Part shown: in pieces, positions 9,575-19,063 of the stretch
Numbering within the stretch: the stretch's first letter is position 1
Layout: the number at the start of each line of letters is the position of its first letter
Source of the DNA: Candidatus Enterovibrio altilux
Lineage (GTDB): Bacteria; Pseudomonadota; Gammaproteobacteria; Enterobacterales; Vibrionaceae
Direction of reading: 5' to 3'
Assembly: GCF_002381345.1 (NCBI RefSeq)
Contig: NZ_CP020660.1
Span: 1,488,001 to 1,552,000, forward strand
DNA: 64,000 bases
Program-made: the position numbers and the translations under genes
The notes under the pieces: model-generated
What the model was told of the DNA's origin: nothing
The model's input: only the letters and a program-made list of their open reading frames with translations
Database searches by the model: none

Positions 9575-10890
9575 AGAATGCAGCTTTATTTTTAAATCAG
9601 GAAACTAAATTATCAATTTATATTTTAAACAGCTAGGCTCACTTAAATATTTAGATATATGAGTAAGCTACTCCACAAAAAACAACTGAACGTAGTATAA
9701 TCGAGGGCTAATCAATCGTGATTCACTAATATTTTGAATGGATGAAGAAGCTATTTCATCATGGAATTAAACTAAGCCGCATTATCACGAGAGACCTCGT
9801 TTATTTAGTAACTTAACCATTACGACGGCTTTCATGGTGAAACGTCTATTCTCAATGCCATTGATGGGTCTCAAGGATTCATGCATTTTGTTTTTAATTT
9901 ATTTAACTGCTGTTTCCATGCTCTCATTATTAGATCATAGGTTTCGCTAATCTGAGCATTGTGCTCCCTTAGATTCAATATTCCTCCTAGGAGCTTTTAA
10001 CTTGAAACATTGCCCTCTTTGATAGAGAAGGTTTATGATAACCATACCTCGTTTCCTAATGTTTATTTGAATAACATAATTACTGATAACTAACCGCTAA
10101 ATGATGTAGATGATTTCATTCCCCCAAAATCGTTCCTTTCTTAGTGGTATGAGTGGAACTACTCGTTTAATCCGAACGGTTCCGGAACATTTTTTGGTGT
10201 CGTAAGCTCTATCACTTGATATTTTATTGATGCTTCGGTGGGTCTATTTACGGAAGTTAGGTAGCACTGTATCGTCAGTCACATATGATGCACTTAACTC
10301 AGCCATAATGATTGTATGCATATTTATAGCTACCGTTAAATGCAACTTGCACCAAACTTGCCATTTTTTATTAGTACCATACTGTTTTGCTTTTTATTCG
10401 TTCCCATCGTAGCTTTTAGCCTCTGAGAATAATGGCTAAGTGCTAGATGATTCCTTTAGTCTTTTTCTTGATTACGATGTTAATCGCTTTGGTTCATTTG
10501 CTAATTCATGAATAGTGAGGGCATGAAAATGGCAGTTAAGCAAGCTTGACAATAACATTAATGAATCTTTGCAGACCTCTCAATGGTATTGAAGATACGC
10601 GTTTAACTATGAGGATCGCTGTAATGACTAAATTGCTAAATAAATGAGGTCTTCCATAATTACCCTGCTTAGTTTGATGCCATAGCTGAATGGCTTCTTC
10701 ACTAATTCAAAATATTAGGGAGCCCAATCAATTAAAATTTGATTATACTGCTTCCAGTTAGTTGTTTTGCAGCAAAATTGATGCACAGACCTGAATATTT
10801 GAGTTAGCTTAGTTATTTTGAGCATAGATTGGTAATTAAGTTCCTTAATACAGGAAATAAAGTAGATCATAGGCGATAATATTTTGAGTA
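9575..10890. mobile_element. Two degenerate IS copies fused head-on
   Basis: From about 9575 an IS start (TTTTTAAATCAGGAAACT) runs on the plus strand through the transposase N-terminal region to about 9940. There it switches to the transposase 3' end on the minus strand and continues as a nearly full-length but frameshifted copy to AGGAAATAAAG at 10852-10862. At 10018-10060 this copy keeps the native sequence (GATAACCATACCTCG), i.e. without the composite junction seen elsewhere. After 10862 a short forward piece of the transposase tail (GAGTAATAAAATTACTCGG) runs to about 10950. Confidence 0.8.
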
Positions 10891-10954
10891 ATAAAATTAC
10901 TCGGAAAGACATTAGACCTCAGGGATTACAACGCCCACATTTTCGGCTAAAGTG

Positions 10955-11752
10955 ACTTTTTTGCCTAATTCGAGTTCAGATAGCAAATCCCAACATGATT
11001 AACGATCAAATCATTACTTTTGTGTTAGACATACTTAGCCTAGTCAGCTTATTTCACGCTTTGGTCACGGGGTAAGTTTCGCTAATCTGAGCACTATAAT
11101 CTTTTAAACTGAATGTCCCTCCGCTTAGTTTTATAATTCAAAACATTGTCGTTTATAATAGGGAATGTTTATGGTAACGATACCTCGTTTTCAATGCTGG
11201 TTCAAACCGTATAATTTTTGGTAACTAATCGCCAAATTGCGCTGATGACCTTGCTTCCCAAAAGTTGCTACTTTTTCTGGTAGTATGAGTGGGACTACTC
11301 GTTTAATATGAATGGTTTCGTAGCATGGTCTGGTGTCGTAAGCACCATAGGCTGATATTTCATTAATTTTTCGACGGATCTGTTTGAGTAAGTTAGGTCG
11401 CACTTCACCGCCAGTTATATTTGATGCATTGAACTTAGCAGCAATAATTTTATGTGAATTTATATCTATCGCTAAATGCAACTTGCGCTAGATTGGCCTG
11501 TTATCATCAGTACCATGCTTTTTTACTTTCCCTTTTCCTTTATCGTAGATTTTGAGCCTCGTAGAGTCCATAGCTAAATGGCTTCTTCATCAATCCAGAA
11601 TGTTATTGAGCCACGATTGATTACAGTTTTATTATATGATTTCCAGTAATAGTTTTGTAGCGAAGATTGTTCATAGATTTGAATATTTAAGTGAGCCTAA
11701 CTGTTTAGAATGTTGACTGAAAATTTAGTTCCCTAAGTTAGAGAATAAAACT
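10955..11752 (-). mobile_element. Degenerate IS5-family copy, internally deleted
   Basis: Starts with a decayed IS end (TTTTTTGCCTAATTCGAGTT) and reads as a minus-strand transposase. A 96-codon stretch (11191-11481) is still open and shows the conserved ELSASN/DGEVLPNLLKQ block as KFNASN...GEVRPNLLKQ, then ISAYGAYDTRPCYET, the second catalytic-Asp region. It jumps near 11580 straight to the 5' region and ends at about 11752 (GAGAATAAAAC). Not functional. Confidence 0.82.
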
Positions 11753-11783
11753 GCTTTATAAACTACGATTAAGACTTCGAAAG

Positions 11784-11812
11784 TTGCCTTTATTATATAG
11801 GTGTGGTATAAT
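11784..11812 (+). promoter_or_regulatory. Orphan near-consensus sigma-70 promoter
   Basis: TTGCCT at 11784-11789, exactly 17 bp, TATAAT at 11807-11812. It points right, but the next gene, djlA, starts about 530 bp away with no open frame of note in between. It may serve djlA through a long leader, drive a small RNA, or be left over from a lost gene. Motif-based only. Confidence 0.4.
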
Positions 11813-12337
11813 TAATACATTTTGTAATTAAAATAATTGTAACGCAGCTATTTATGCATGTTTGAAATTATATTCTTAATGTTAAGATATGCCCTCATAT
11901 CGCGTATGACTTGATGTAAAGGATAAAAAGTATCCTCAGTAAAGTTCTCTATTAAAATTTTAGTTTATATTAACATTAGATAACATAACTAATCACTTTT
12001 TTCAAAGGATAGTTTTGCTGATAATTTGTAGCCTTCAATATGGCGTAACACTATTTTTTGATGAGCACTCAATGCTTATGAAATTATTATAATATTCAAC
12101 CTTAAAATGTGGCAAGGACCTATTTACGAGATTACTCACATAATTAGTATAAATTTTATTATGCCGTACGCGGGGGTTTATTTTTGGTTATTAATTAAAG
12201 TAAATTGTATAGTTTATAGAATGGTCTTGTATCATATTACAAATAAAGCACCTTCAATAACTACGTGTACATGCTGCATCTGTCAGCTTCTGGCTGTCTA
12301 GGGTAAATAAGATAAATTAACCAATAGAGAAAGATGA
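11813..12337. other. Gene-free region upstream of djlA
   Basis: About 525 bp of AT-rich DNA with no supported gene and no IS similarity that I could see. The one open frame of note (12107-12301, 64 codons) lacks a ribosome site and has no recognisable motif. The sequence could be a fully decayed gene. Confidence 0.5.
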
Positions 12338-12340
12338 ATG

Positions 12341-13159
12341 ATGGCTTGGGGGAAAGTACTGGGGGCATGTTTTGGCTTCCTATTGGGGAATATACCTGGC
12401 TTACTGTTAGGCCTTTTTTTAGGAAATAAATTTGACAAAGCAAAACAAAATATTGTTTTTGGCGGAGGGGTAGGAAGCGGCAATCAGCAACAACGTCAGC
12501 AAACGTATTTTCATGGTGCTTTTGCCGTTATGGGGCATGTTGCTAAGTCTAAAGGGAGGGTGACGCAGAATGAAATCCGTTTAGCCTCAGAGATCATGGA
12601 TCGCATGGATTTACGAGGCGAAGCTCGCAGATTAGCTCAAGAGGCCTTTCGAGAGGGTCAAAATAGAAGTTTTCCTCTAGAAGATGTACTCAATGATATG
12701 CGTCGACACTGCGGCGAACGTTTTGATTTACTCCAGTTTTTCTTGGAATTGCAAATTCAAGCTACGTATGCTGATGGCGTAATTCATCCGAGTGAACGTC
12801 AAATTCTTTATACGGTGGCTAATGTATTAGGCTTTTCTCAAGAGCAACTTGAGCAGCGCCTTACAATGCAAGATGCCACATTTAAGTTCTACCAATATAG
12901 TGGTCAAAGTGGTCAGCAACATTGGCCTCCTGAGAATGCATCCAATAGGCTACATGATGCGTATAAAATTTTGGGTGTTACTGAACTTGCGCATGGACAA
13001 GCAATTAAACGTGCTCATCGCAAGCTGATGAATGAATATCATCCTGATAAACTAGTAGCTAAAGGTTTGCCGCCAGAAATGATGGAAATAGCAAAACAAA
13101 AGGCACAAGAAATTCAAACGGCATATGACATGATAAAAAAAGAAAAAGGTTTTAGGTAA
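12341..13159 (+). CDS. djlA: DjlA, membrane-anchored J-domain co-chaperone
   Basis: Inner-membrane DnaJ-like protein that stimulates DnaK. About 272 residues, the same as E. coli. An N-terminal glycine-rich membrane segment (about residues 5-30, FGFLLGNIPGLLLGLFLG) is followed by a TerB-like helical domain (about 60-180, with VMGHVAKSKGRVT and ADGVIHPSER) and a C-terminal J domain carrying the HPD triad (NEYHPDKLVAKGLPPEMME, HPD near 235). Two ATG codons are adjacent (12338, 12341); I chose the second because family members begin with a single Met before the WGK motif. The ribosome site (GAGAAAGA) is weak. Stand-alone gene. Confidence 0.95.
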   Translation: MAWGKVLGACFGFLLGNIPGLLLGLFLGNKFDKAKQNIVFGGGVGSGNQQQRQQTYFHGAFAVMGHVAKSKGRVTQNEIRLASEIMDRMDLRGEARRLAQEAFREGQNRSFPLEDVLNDMRRHCGERFDLLQFFLELQIQATYADGVIHPSERQILYTVANVLGFSQEQLEQRLTMQDATFKFYQYSGQSGQQHWPPENASNRLHDAYKILGVTELAHGQAIKRAHRKLMNEYHPDKLVAKGLPPEMMEIAKQKAQEIQTAYDMIKKEKGFR

Positions 13160-13254
13160 ATCTTGCATTTAACTGAAGCCACTCATTTAAGAGCGAATGG
13201 TTTACTATTTTTTATTTCCATCAAGAATGCCGTTATTTTTCTTAGCAGCTTTAG

Positions 13255-13900
13255 GCTTGGTTCCCTAATTTGAAATTAGATAGCAAATCCCAACATGATT
13301 AGTGATTAAATAATCGCTTTTATTTTAGATATATTTAGCCCTTTAGTTTCTTTAACGTTTTTATGATTTTATTAGTTACCTAACCTAGGCATTCTTATTC
13401 CTTTGGCTCAATATCACTTTGAGCAGTTTTTGATTTGAAACATTGCCGTTTCTGACAGAGAACATTTATGGTAATCATACCTTATTTCTTAAGGCTAATT
13501 TAAACCATATATAATTGACCGCTAAATGACGCGGATAATATTTTTTCAAAAAAATTGTTTCTTTTCTTAGTGGGATGCGTAAAACTAATTGTTTAATATG
13601 GATGGTTTCATAATATGGTATGATGTCGCAAGTACAGCTGCCTAATATTTTATTGATTTTTCGATGTGACTGTTGGAGGAAGTTAAGTAGTACTTCACCG
13701 TTAATCACATTTGATGCACTTAACTCAGCAGTAATGATTTGATGTGTATTTATAGCTACTGCTAAATGTGACTTGGCCAGATTCACCGTTTCCCATCAGT
13801 ACTATTTTTTATTTTTTTATTCGCTTTCTTTGTAGATTTTTAGCTCCGTAAAATTAATGGCTAAGTGCGGGATGGTTCTTTTAGCCTTCGCCTTGAACGC
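13255..13900 (-). mobile_element. Degenerate IS5-family copy (3' half of transposase)
   Basis: Begins GGTTCCCTAATTTGAAATTAG at 13259 and reads as minus-strand transposase back to the KTKG region (AGCCTTCGCCTTGAACGCGAG) at about 13900, where it is cut by the next copy. A 103-codon open stretch (13475-13786) retains SHLAVAINTHQIITAELSAS and INGEVLLNFLQQ, with the catalytic-Asp region altered to ILGSCTCDIIPYYET. Dead. Confidence 0.82.
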
Positions 13901-13907
13901 GAGGATT

Positions 13908-14248
13908 CGTTTCCTAATTTGAGTTCAGATAAAAAATCTTAACATGATTCACTATTAGATAATCGTTTTCGTGTTAGAGATACCTAGTCCTGTCAGCTTA
14001 TTTAATGTTTTTATCAGGACATAGATTTTGCTAATCTAAGCAGTGTATTTTCCTAGGATCAATGTTCCTCCCAGTAGTCTTGTGACTCGAACCATTACTA
14101 TTTTTGCTAAAAAAATGTTTATAATAACTAGTTATATTTTTTAAATTAGGGAACTGCTTTTCAATTAACCCTCTAAACCTAGCTGTTTAAAGCGTAGATT
14201 GATCATTGAATGCCCCTAATGCCCCTACTTAGAAAATAAAGTCATGCT
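13908..14248 (-). mobile_element. Short IS derivative with both ends, core deleted
   Basis: Starts at a decayed end (GATTCGTTTCCTAATTTGAG) and passes through the last part of the transposase to about 14130. It then jumps to the IS start region (TTTAAATTAGGGAACTGC... CTAGCTGTTTAAAG...) and ends in TACTTAGAAAATAAAG. About 340 bp with both ends but no transposase core, so at best it could be moved only in trans. Confidence 0.7.
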
Positions 14249-14402
14249 TTCTTTTAGGATTTAAAAGATAACGGCATAAGCTGCAAGCACACATAATATC
14301 TGTGGCTACAATTACATAAAGGCTATTATAGCCACGGCATTGCTGATATGTGTTTTCTTTGCTGTGGTAGAATGAATCCTTCAGCCTGATTTTTGAGGTT
14401 TT

Positions 14403-14852
14403 ATGCTCAATTTTTTAAAGCTAATATCCAACGTTCAAACATTATGCAAAAAACGGGGTGTACGATTAACCGTACAACGCGAACGGGTATATGGGATAAT
14501 TATCCAAAGTAAGCGGGCAATTAGTGCCTATGATTTATTGGATATTTTAAGAGAGACAGAGCCTAAAGCTAAGCCACCAACAGTGTATCGAGCACTTGAA
14601 TTTTTGCTTTCTCAGGGGTTTGTGCACAAAGTTGAATCGACTAATAGCTTTATAGCTTGCTGCTTGCCTGGTCATGCGCGACACTGTTCACAACTGCTGT
14701 TTTGTGATTCATGTGGTACTGTTGAAGAATGCCATGCAGATTCTCTTTCTGTGGCATTGCAGACAAGAGCACGTCAAGAAGGCTTTTCTGTAAGCCATCA
14801 CGTAATTGAAACACATGGTACTTGTCAGTATTGTCAGGTGATGACACATTAG
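14403..14852 (+). CDS. zur: Zur, zinc-responsive Fur-family repressor
   Basis: Zn(II)-sensing repressor of zinc uptake genes. 149 residues, slightly short of the usual 150-170. The N-terminal winged helix has the Fur-family helix PKAKPPTVYRALEFL. The dimerisation domain has the structural zinc pairs CDSC (Cys101, Cys104) and CQYC (Cys141, Cys144), plus regulatory-site ligands near C86, H94 and E109. The lone C-terminal CQYC after HGTCQYC is typical of Zur rather than Fur. No clear ribosome site precedes the ATG. An inverted repeat GTGGCTA ... TAGCCAC lies at about 14300-14335 upstream; its role is unknown. cheX follows 26 bp downstream, likely co-transcribed. Confidence 0.9.
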   Translation: MLNFLKLISNVQTLCKKRGVRLTVQRERVYGIIIQSKRAISAYDLLDILRETEPKAKPPTVYRALEFLLSQGFVHKVESTNSFIACCLPGHARHCSQLLFCDSCGTVEECHADSLSVALQTRARQEGFSVSHHVIETHGTCQYCQVMTH

Positions 14853-14878
14853 ATGTATTAGGATGGTAAACGAATATT

Positions 14879-15343
14879 ATGCGTGCAGAATTTATAAATC
14901 CATTTTTGTCTTCTTTGGTCAATGTCCTGATGACTATGGCGCAACTGGAAATTACACCAAAGAAGCCGCAGTTAAAAACCACGGAAGTTGCAAAAGGCGA
15001 TGTGTCAGGTTTAATTGGCATGGTTGGTCCAAAAACAAAAGGATCTCTTTCAGTTACATTTGAAGAAAAACTTGCGCTAGAAATAATGAACCGTATGCTG
15101 GGCGAAAGACCCACCTTTATTAATGCGGATGTCACTGATATGGTCGGTGAAATCACTAATATGGTAACTGGTGGTGCTAAATGTCAATTATCCGAACAAG
15201 GTTTTGATTTTGATATGGCAACACCAATTGTGGTATCAGGGCGTGATCACACCATTACGCATAAGTGCGAAGGTCAAATTATTATTATGCCATTTAATTC
15301 CGAGTTCGGGAGAGCCTACATTGAAATTTGTTTTGATGATTAA
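14879..15343 (+). CDS. cheX: CheX-type chemotaxis phosphatase
   Basis: 154-residue CheX-like protein. CheX of the CheC/CheX/FliY family dephosphorylates the response regulator CheY-P with a Glu-x-x-Asn motif. Here DMVGEITNMVTGGAK supplies Glu91 and Asn94, and the surrounding IADLVGEIxNMxxG-type helix is well conserved. The C-terminal IIIMPFNSEFGRAYIEICF matches the dimerisation strand of the family. Unlike thermotogal CheX it stands as a single domain next to zur, an arrangement I also associate with Vibrio. The start is uncertain: an AGGATGG lies 14 bp upstream of the ATG. Its survival in an eroding genome hints that chemotaxis or another CheY-like circuit is still used. Confidence 0.85.
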   Translation: MRAEFINPFLSSLVNVLMTMAQLEITPKKPQLKTTEVAKGDVSGLIGMVGPKTKGSLSVTFEEKLALEIMNRMLGERPTFINADVTDMVGEITNMVTGGAKCQLSEQGFDFDMATPIVVSGRDHTITHKCEGQIIIMPFNSEFGRAYIEICFDD

Positions 15344-15360
15344 TGGTTTTATAAATTAAA

Positions 15361-15397
15361 CAATAAACGCCGCTATTCGCGGTATTTATTGTTTTTT
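15361..15397. terminator. Bidirectional intrinsic terminator between cheX and pgi
   Basis: Stem CAATAAA-CG-CCGC, loop TATTC, GCGG-TA-TTTATTG, followed by TTTTTT. The plus-strand side has the stronger T-run; the minus side reads TTTAATTTAT. It serves the converging zur-cheX and pgi units. Confidence 0.85.
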
Positions 15398-15425
15398 GTG
15401 GAATTCACACTTATAAAAAGGCAAT

Positions 15426-17078
15426 TTATGCACGCCATTGCTTAAATGTATTAATCAAACCATTAGTAGAACTGTCATGATTCTCTATCTTACTTTGACC
15501 TGATAGTTCAGGTAAAATTTGATCAGCTAATTGCTTGCCTAGTTCCACACCCCACTGATCGAAGCTCAAGATATTCCAGATGACACCTTGCGCAAAAATC
15601 TTATGCTCATACATCGCAATCAACGCACCTAATGTCCGGGGGGTGATTTGCTTAACCAAAATTGAGTTAGTTGGACAATTACCTTTAAATACTTTAAATG
15701 GCACAATAGCAGTCATGTCTTCAATCGTTTTACCAGCCGCAACAAATTCCGCTTCTACTTGCACGCGTGTTTTACCAAATGCTAAAGCTTCAGTTTGTGC
15801 GAAAAAATTCGCCATTAGTTTGGAATGATGATCACCCAAAGGGTTGTGACTAATTACCGGCGCAATAAAATCACAAGGAATGATTTTTGTGCCTTGATGG
15901 AGCAACTGATAGAATGCATGCTGACTGTTAGTACCAGGTTCGCCCCAAATAATTGGACCTGTTTGATAAGTAACAACTAAACCATCACGGTCCACATACT
16001 TACCGTTAGATTCCATGTTACCTTGTTGAAAGTAAGCTGCAAAGCGGTGCATTGATTGATCGTATGGTAAAATAGCTTCTGTCTCTGCACCGTAGAAATT
16101 ATTGTACAAAATACCAAGCAGTGCCAGTATAACAGGCAAATTTTTAGAAAAAGGCGCTTGTTGAAAATGGTTATCCATGTCATGCGCGCCAGCCAATAAC
16201 TCGACGAAACGATCATAGCCAACTGCCAAGCAAATAGATAGACCAATTGCAGACCACAGTGAATAGCGGCCACCGACCCAGTCCCAAAACTCAAACATAT
16301 TGTCTGTATCAATGCCAAACTCTGCCACTAATTTTGTATTGGTAGACAGAGCTACAAAATGCTTAGCTACGTGTATTTGCTCACCAGCTTTCACAAGAAA
16401 CCAGTGACGTGCAGATAATGCATTAGTCATTGTTTCTTGTGTAGTAAAGGTTTTTGATGCCACTAAGAACAAAGTGGTCTCTGGATCCAAATCCTTCAAT
16501 GTTTTTACAATATGTGTACCATCAATATTAGAAACGAAGTGTAAAGTAAGACGCATTTTGTACGCAGCCAGTGCTTCTGACACCATATAAGGACCAAGGT
16601 CAGAGCCACCAATACCAATGTTGACTATATCTGTGATGTTTTTTCCTGTATAACCTCTCCACTTACCACTAATGACAGAGTCAGAAAATATTTTCATTTT
16701 TTCAAGCACCGTATTTACGTGTGGCATGACGTCTTCGCCATTAACAATGATTGGAGTATTGCTGCGATTACGAAGTGCCGTATGTAATACTGCGCGGTCT
16801 TCAGTTTGATTGATTTTATCTCCACCTAGCAATGCACTAATGGCTGCTTTTAACTCAGTTTGATCAGCCAATGCAAATAACTTATCAAGAAGTTTTTCGT
16901 CAATAAGATTTTTTGAATAGTCTAACAAAATATTATCACCAAAAGTAACAGAAAATTTCTGAAAACGGTTAGGATCATTGGCAAAAAGTGAGCTAAGAGT
17001 TAAATTCTGTGCATCCTCAAAATGTGTTGCAAGCGATTTCCACGCTGCAGTTTGCGTCGGATTAATAGACTTCAACAT
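15426..17078 (-). CDS. pgi: Pgi, glucose-6-phosphate isomerase
   Basis: Interconverts glucose 6-phosphate and fructose 6-phosphate in glycolysis and gluconeogenesis. 550 residues against 549 in E. coli. It has the sugar-phosphate loop region ([26 protein letters not shown]), the catalytic Glu region [12 protein letters not shown], the ring-opening His region [16 protein letters not shown] and the C-terminal Lys in [13 protein letters not shown]. Start [16 protein letters not shown] is the family N-terminus. A single-gene unit, convergent with zur-cheX; the upstream side is IS debris from about 17165. Confidence 0.97.
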   Translation of the reverse strand: MLKSINPTQTAAWKSLATHFEDAQNLTLSSLFANDPNRFQKFSVTFGDNILLDYSKNLIDEKLLDKLFALADQTELKAAISALLGGDKINQTEDRAVLHTALRNRSNTPIIVNGEDVMPHVNTVLEKMKIFSDSVISGKWRGYTGKNITDIVNIGIGGSDLGPYMVSEALAAYKMRLTLHFVSNIDGTHIVKTLKDLDPETTLFLVASKTFTTQETMTNALSARHWFLVKAGEQIHVAKHFVALSTNTKLVAEFGIDTDNMFEFWDWVGGRYSLWSAIGLSICLAVGYDRFVELLAGAHDMDNHFQQAPFSKNLPVILALLGILYNNFYGAETEAILPYDQSMHRFAAYFQQGNMESNGKYVDRDGLVVTYQTGPIIWGEPGTNSQHAFYQLLHQGTKIIPCDFIAPVISHNPLGDHHSKLMANFFAQTEALAFGKTRVQVEAEFVAAGKTIEDMTAIVPFKVFKGNCPTNSILVKQITPRTLGALIAMYEHKIFAQGVIWNILSFDQWGVELGKQLADQILPELSGQSKIENHDSSTNGLINTFKQWRA

Positions 17079-17164
17079 AGTTATTGTTCCTTATATATTC
17101 AATAAACTTGAAGATGCAAACTTGCATACCTGAAAGTTATTATTTATTATAAATATTAAATGGT

Positions 17165-18360
17165 CTGCAATGTCTGGTAGTGTGATAGTAACATTCAACA
17201 TGGTTAACTATTAGGCGTCCGCTTTTATTTTAGGCATACTTAGTGCTATCAGCTCACTTAATGCTTTTATTATTGCATAGGTTTCGTTAATTTAGACATT
17301 ATCATTTCTTAGTTTCAATGTTCCTCCGAGGAGTTTTTTGATTCAAAATATTATCCCTCTGTTAGGGAACGTTTATGGTAACTATGCCTCATTTTTAAAT
17401 GCTAATGTGAACTGTATAACTACTGGTAACAGACCGTTAAACTGTGAGAATAATTTTGTTCTCCCAAAAATTGTTGCTTTTCTTAGTAGGATAAGTGAAA
17501 TCGTTCGTTTAATACGAACGGTTTCGTCAAAGTATCTGGTGTCGTAAGCACTATCGCCTGATATTTTATTGATTCTTCAACGAACCTGTTTGAGCACATT
17601 AGATAGCACTTTTCCATCAGTCACATTGAATGAATTTAATTCAGCAGTAATGATTTCATACGTATTTATATCTATTGCTAAATGTAACTTGCGCTTAACT
17701 TGACGTTAACCGTTAGTGCCATGTTTTTTTATTTCCCTTTCGTTTTTTTCGTAGACTCTGAGGCCTGTAAAATTGAGGGCCAAGTACTAAATGGGTCCTT
17801 TAGTCTTCGGCTCAAATGCCACGTTAGTCGTTTTGGCTCGCCTGCTAATGCATGAATAATGAGAGCATGACAATGGCAGTTGAACAAGTTTGAAAGCAGA
17901 ATTAATGAGTTCTTACAACTTTCTTAATGGCATGCAAAATATACGAGTGAGCATGAGAGCTGTCGTAACGGCTAAGTCGCTCAATAAATGAGGTCTTCTA
18001 TGATTACCCGGCTTAGTTTGATTTCATTGCTGAATCACTTCTTCAATGTTAGTGAGCCGCTATTGACTAAAGCTTGATTATACAGCTTCTAGTTAGTTGT
18101 GTTGTAGCGAAGATTATGTATAGACTTGAATATTTAAGTGAACCTAATTGTTTAGGGTGTTGCTTAAATATTTAGTTTCCTTATTTCGGCAGTAAAGTCG
18201 GTTACCATAAATGCTTCCTAGAAGAGCCAACAATGGTTTGAGTTAAAAAATTCCTAGGAGGAACGTTAAACTTAAAAAATCACAACGTTCAAATTAGCGA
18301 AACTTATGCCATGATAAAAGCGTTAAAGAAGTTGGCCGAGCTAGGCATGGCGAGCAACAT
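17165..18360. mobile_element. Composite IS copy: minus-strand transposase plus inverted tail
   Basis: From about 17165 (outer end lost) a minus-strand transposase runs to the IS start at 18170-18199 (TAGTTTCCTTATTTCGGCAGTAAAG). Immediately after comes GGTTACCATAAATGCTTCCTAG at 18200, the composite junction, and the transposase 3' tail read forwards to about 18358, where the beta-barrel relic begins. Several frameshifts and stops; the longest open piece is 69 codons. The far outer end has been deleted. Confidence 0.82.
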
Positions 18361-18376
18361 ATACATGTAATACAAC

Positions 18377-18712
18377 TTAGAAATTGAGCTTCACACCGGC
18401 TGAAATGGTGCTAGTCTTTGTATTACCAAGGTTTTAATAACCTATTTCTAAGGCTAAATCAGGGCCTATTGCTGGTACCAAATTGATACCTGTGCTCCCA
18501 GTAGTCCTCAATCATCATCGGAGCCGGTTCCATATGTATTATCATAATAATTACCGTCACCATGCACATAAATATCACCTAAAAAATTAGCAGGTTGACT
18601 TGTAGTGCAAGAGGAATGTATGTTGATATAAAATGTTGGTTAACACCAAGTCCATCAGAGATCTTTGCAGTGTCATACTGCGAGTCTCCAAATTCAACAG
18701 TATAATTCACTA
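18377..18712 (-). pseudogene. Outer-membrane beta-barrel protein relic
   Basis: Frameshifted minus-strand fragments add up to a small outer-membrane barrel. The end reads GINLVPAIGPDLALEIGY, then a stop, then NLGNTKTSTISAGVKLNF and the true stop at 18377-18379. The alternating hydrophobic pattern and terminal Phe are the signature of porin-like barrels. Upstream pieces are VEFGDSQYDTAKISDGLG and GDIYVHGDGNYYDN. I cannot name the family more closely than an OmpA/Opa-like barrel. The N-terminal part is missing where the recB relic starts, so a deletion joined the two. Confidence 0.65.
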
Positions 18713-18749
18713 TTGATACGTGTGAATGAATTAAGTTTTAATGTTGTCT

Positions 18750-19063
18750 GTAGTATCTTTAAAAATTTCATTAATTTGATGCCTTTTTGAAGTGGGCATT
18801 GTGACGTGTTCGACTGGGAGTTAAAGACACTACAAACGCTCCGGTGAATACGATGGTAAATCACCATTATGACTTTCAATCTTCACTTTCTGCATTGGCG
18901 GTTCATCATTTTTTGAATTAACATATGATTTTGAAACACTTTTTTGTGTGTAGTATTTATTCGTGGTATCTAGGTCGGAGTATGTCACGGTATTTTTTAT
19001 ACTTAACTACCAAAATGATTGATCGAAAATTTGATTACGCTATTCAAGTATGGGGGGGAGACC
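18750..19063 (+). pseudogene. recB: recB relic: C-terminal nuclease domain of exonuclease V beta chain
   Basis: Collinear, frameshifted matches to the end of RecB run right up to recD. FKNFINLMPF and DVFDWELKT correspond to the family's KGFIDL...LLDYKSNW block. HYDFQSSLSALAVHHFLN corresponds to HRYDLQYQLYTLALHRYL. DFETLF and FIRGI correspond to DYEHHFGG...LFLRG. HGIFYT-stop-LPK-stop-LIENLITLF corresponds to QGIYTTRPxxxLIxxxDxxF. The catalytic Asp-x-Lys is lost (DWELK instead of DYKSN). The gene body is gone, replaced by the barrel relic and IS. recB directly before recD is the standard order, which supports the identification. Confidence 0.8.

Noticed and set aside
11191-11481. Functional transposase fragment of 96 codons
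   Set aside because: It lacks both the first catalytic Asp and the final Glu region and belongs to a copy with deletions; no full-length transposase was seen in the window.
19019-19063. N-terminal extension of RecD starting at TTG
   Set aside because: The stretch matches the end of RecB, not RecD, and the ATG at 19064 has a better ribosome site.
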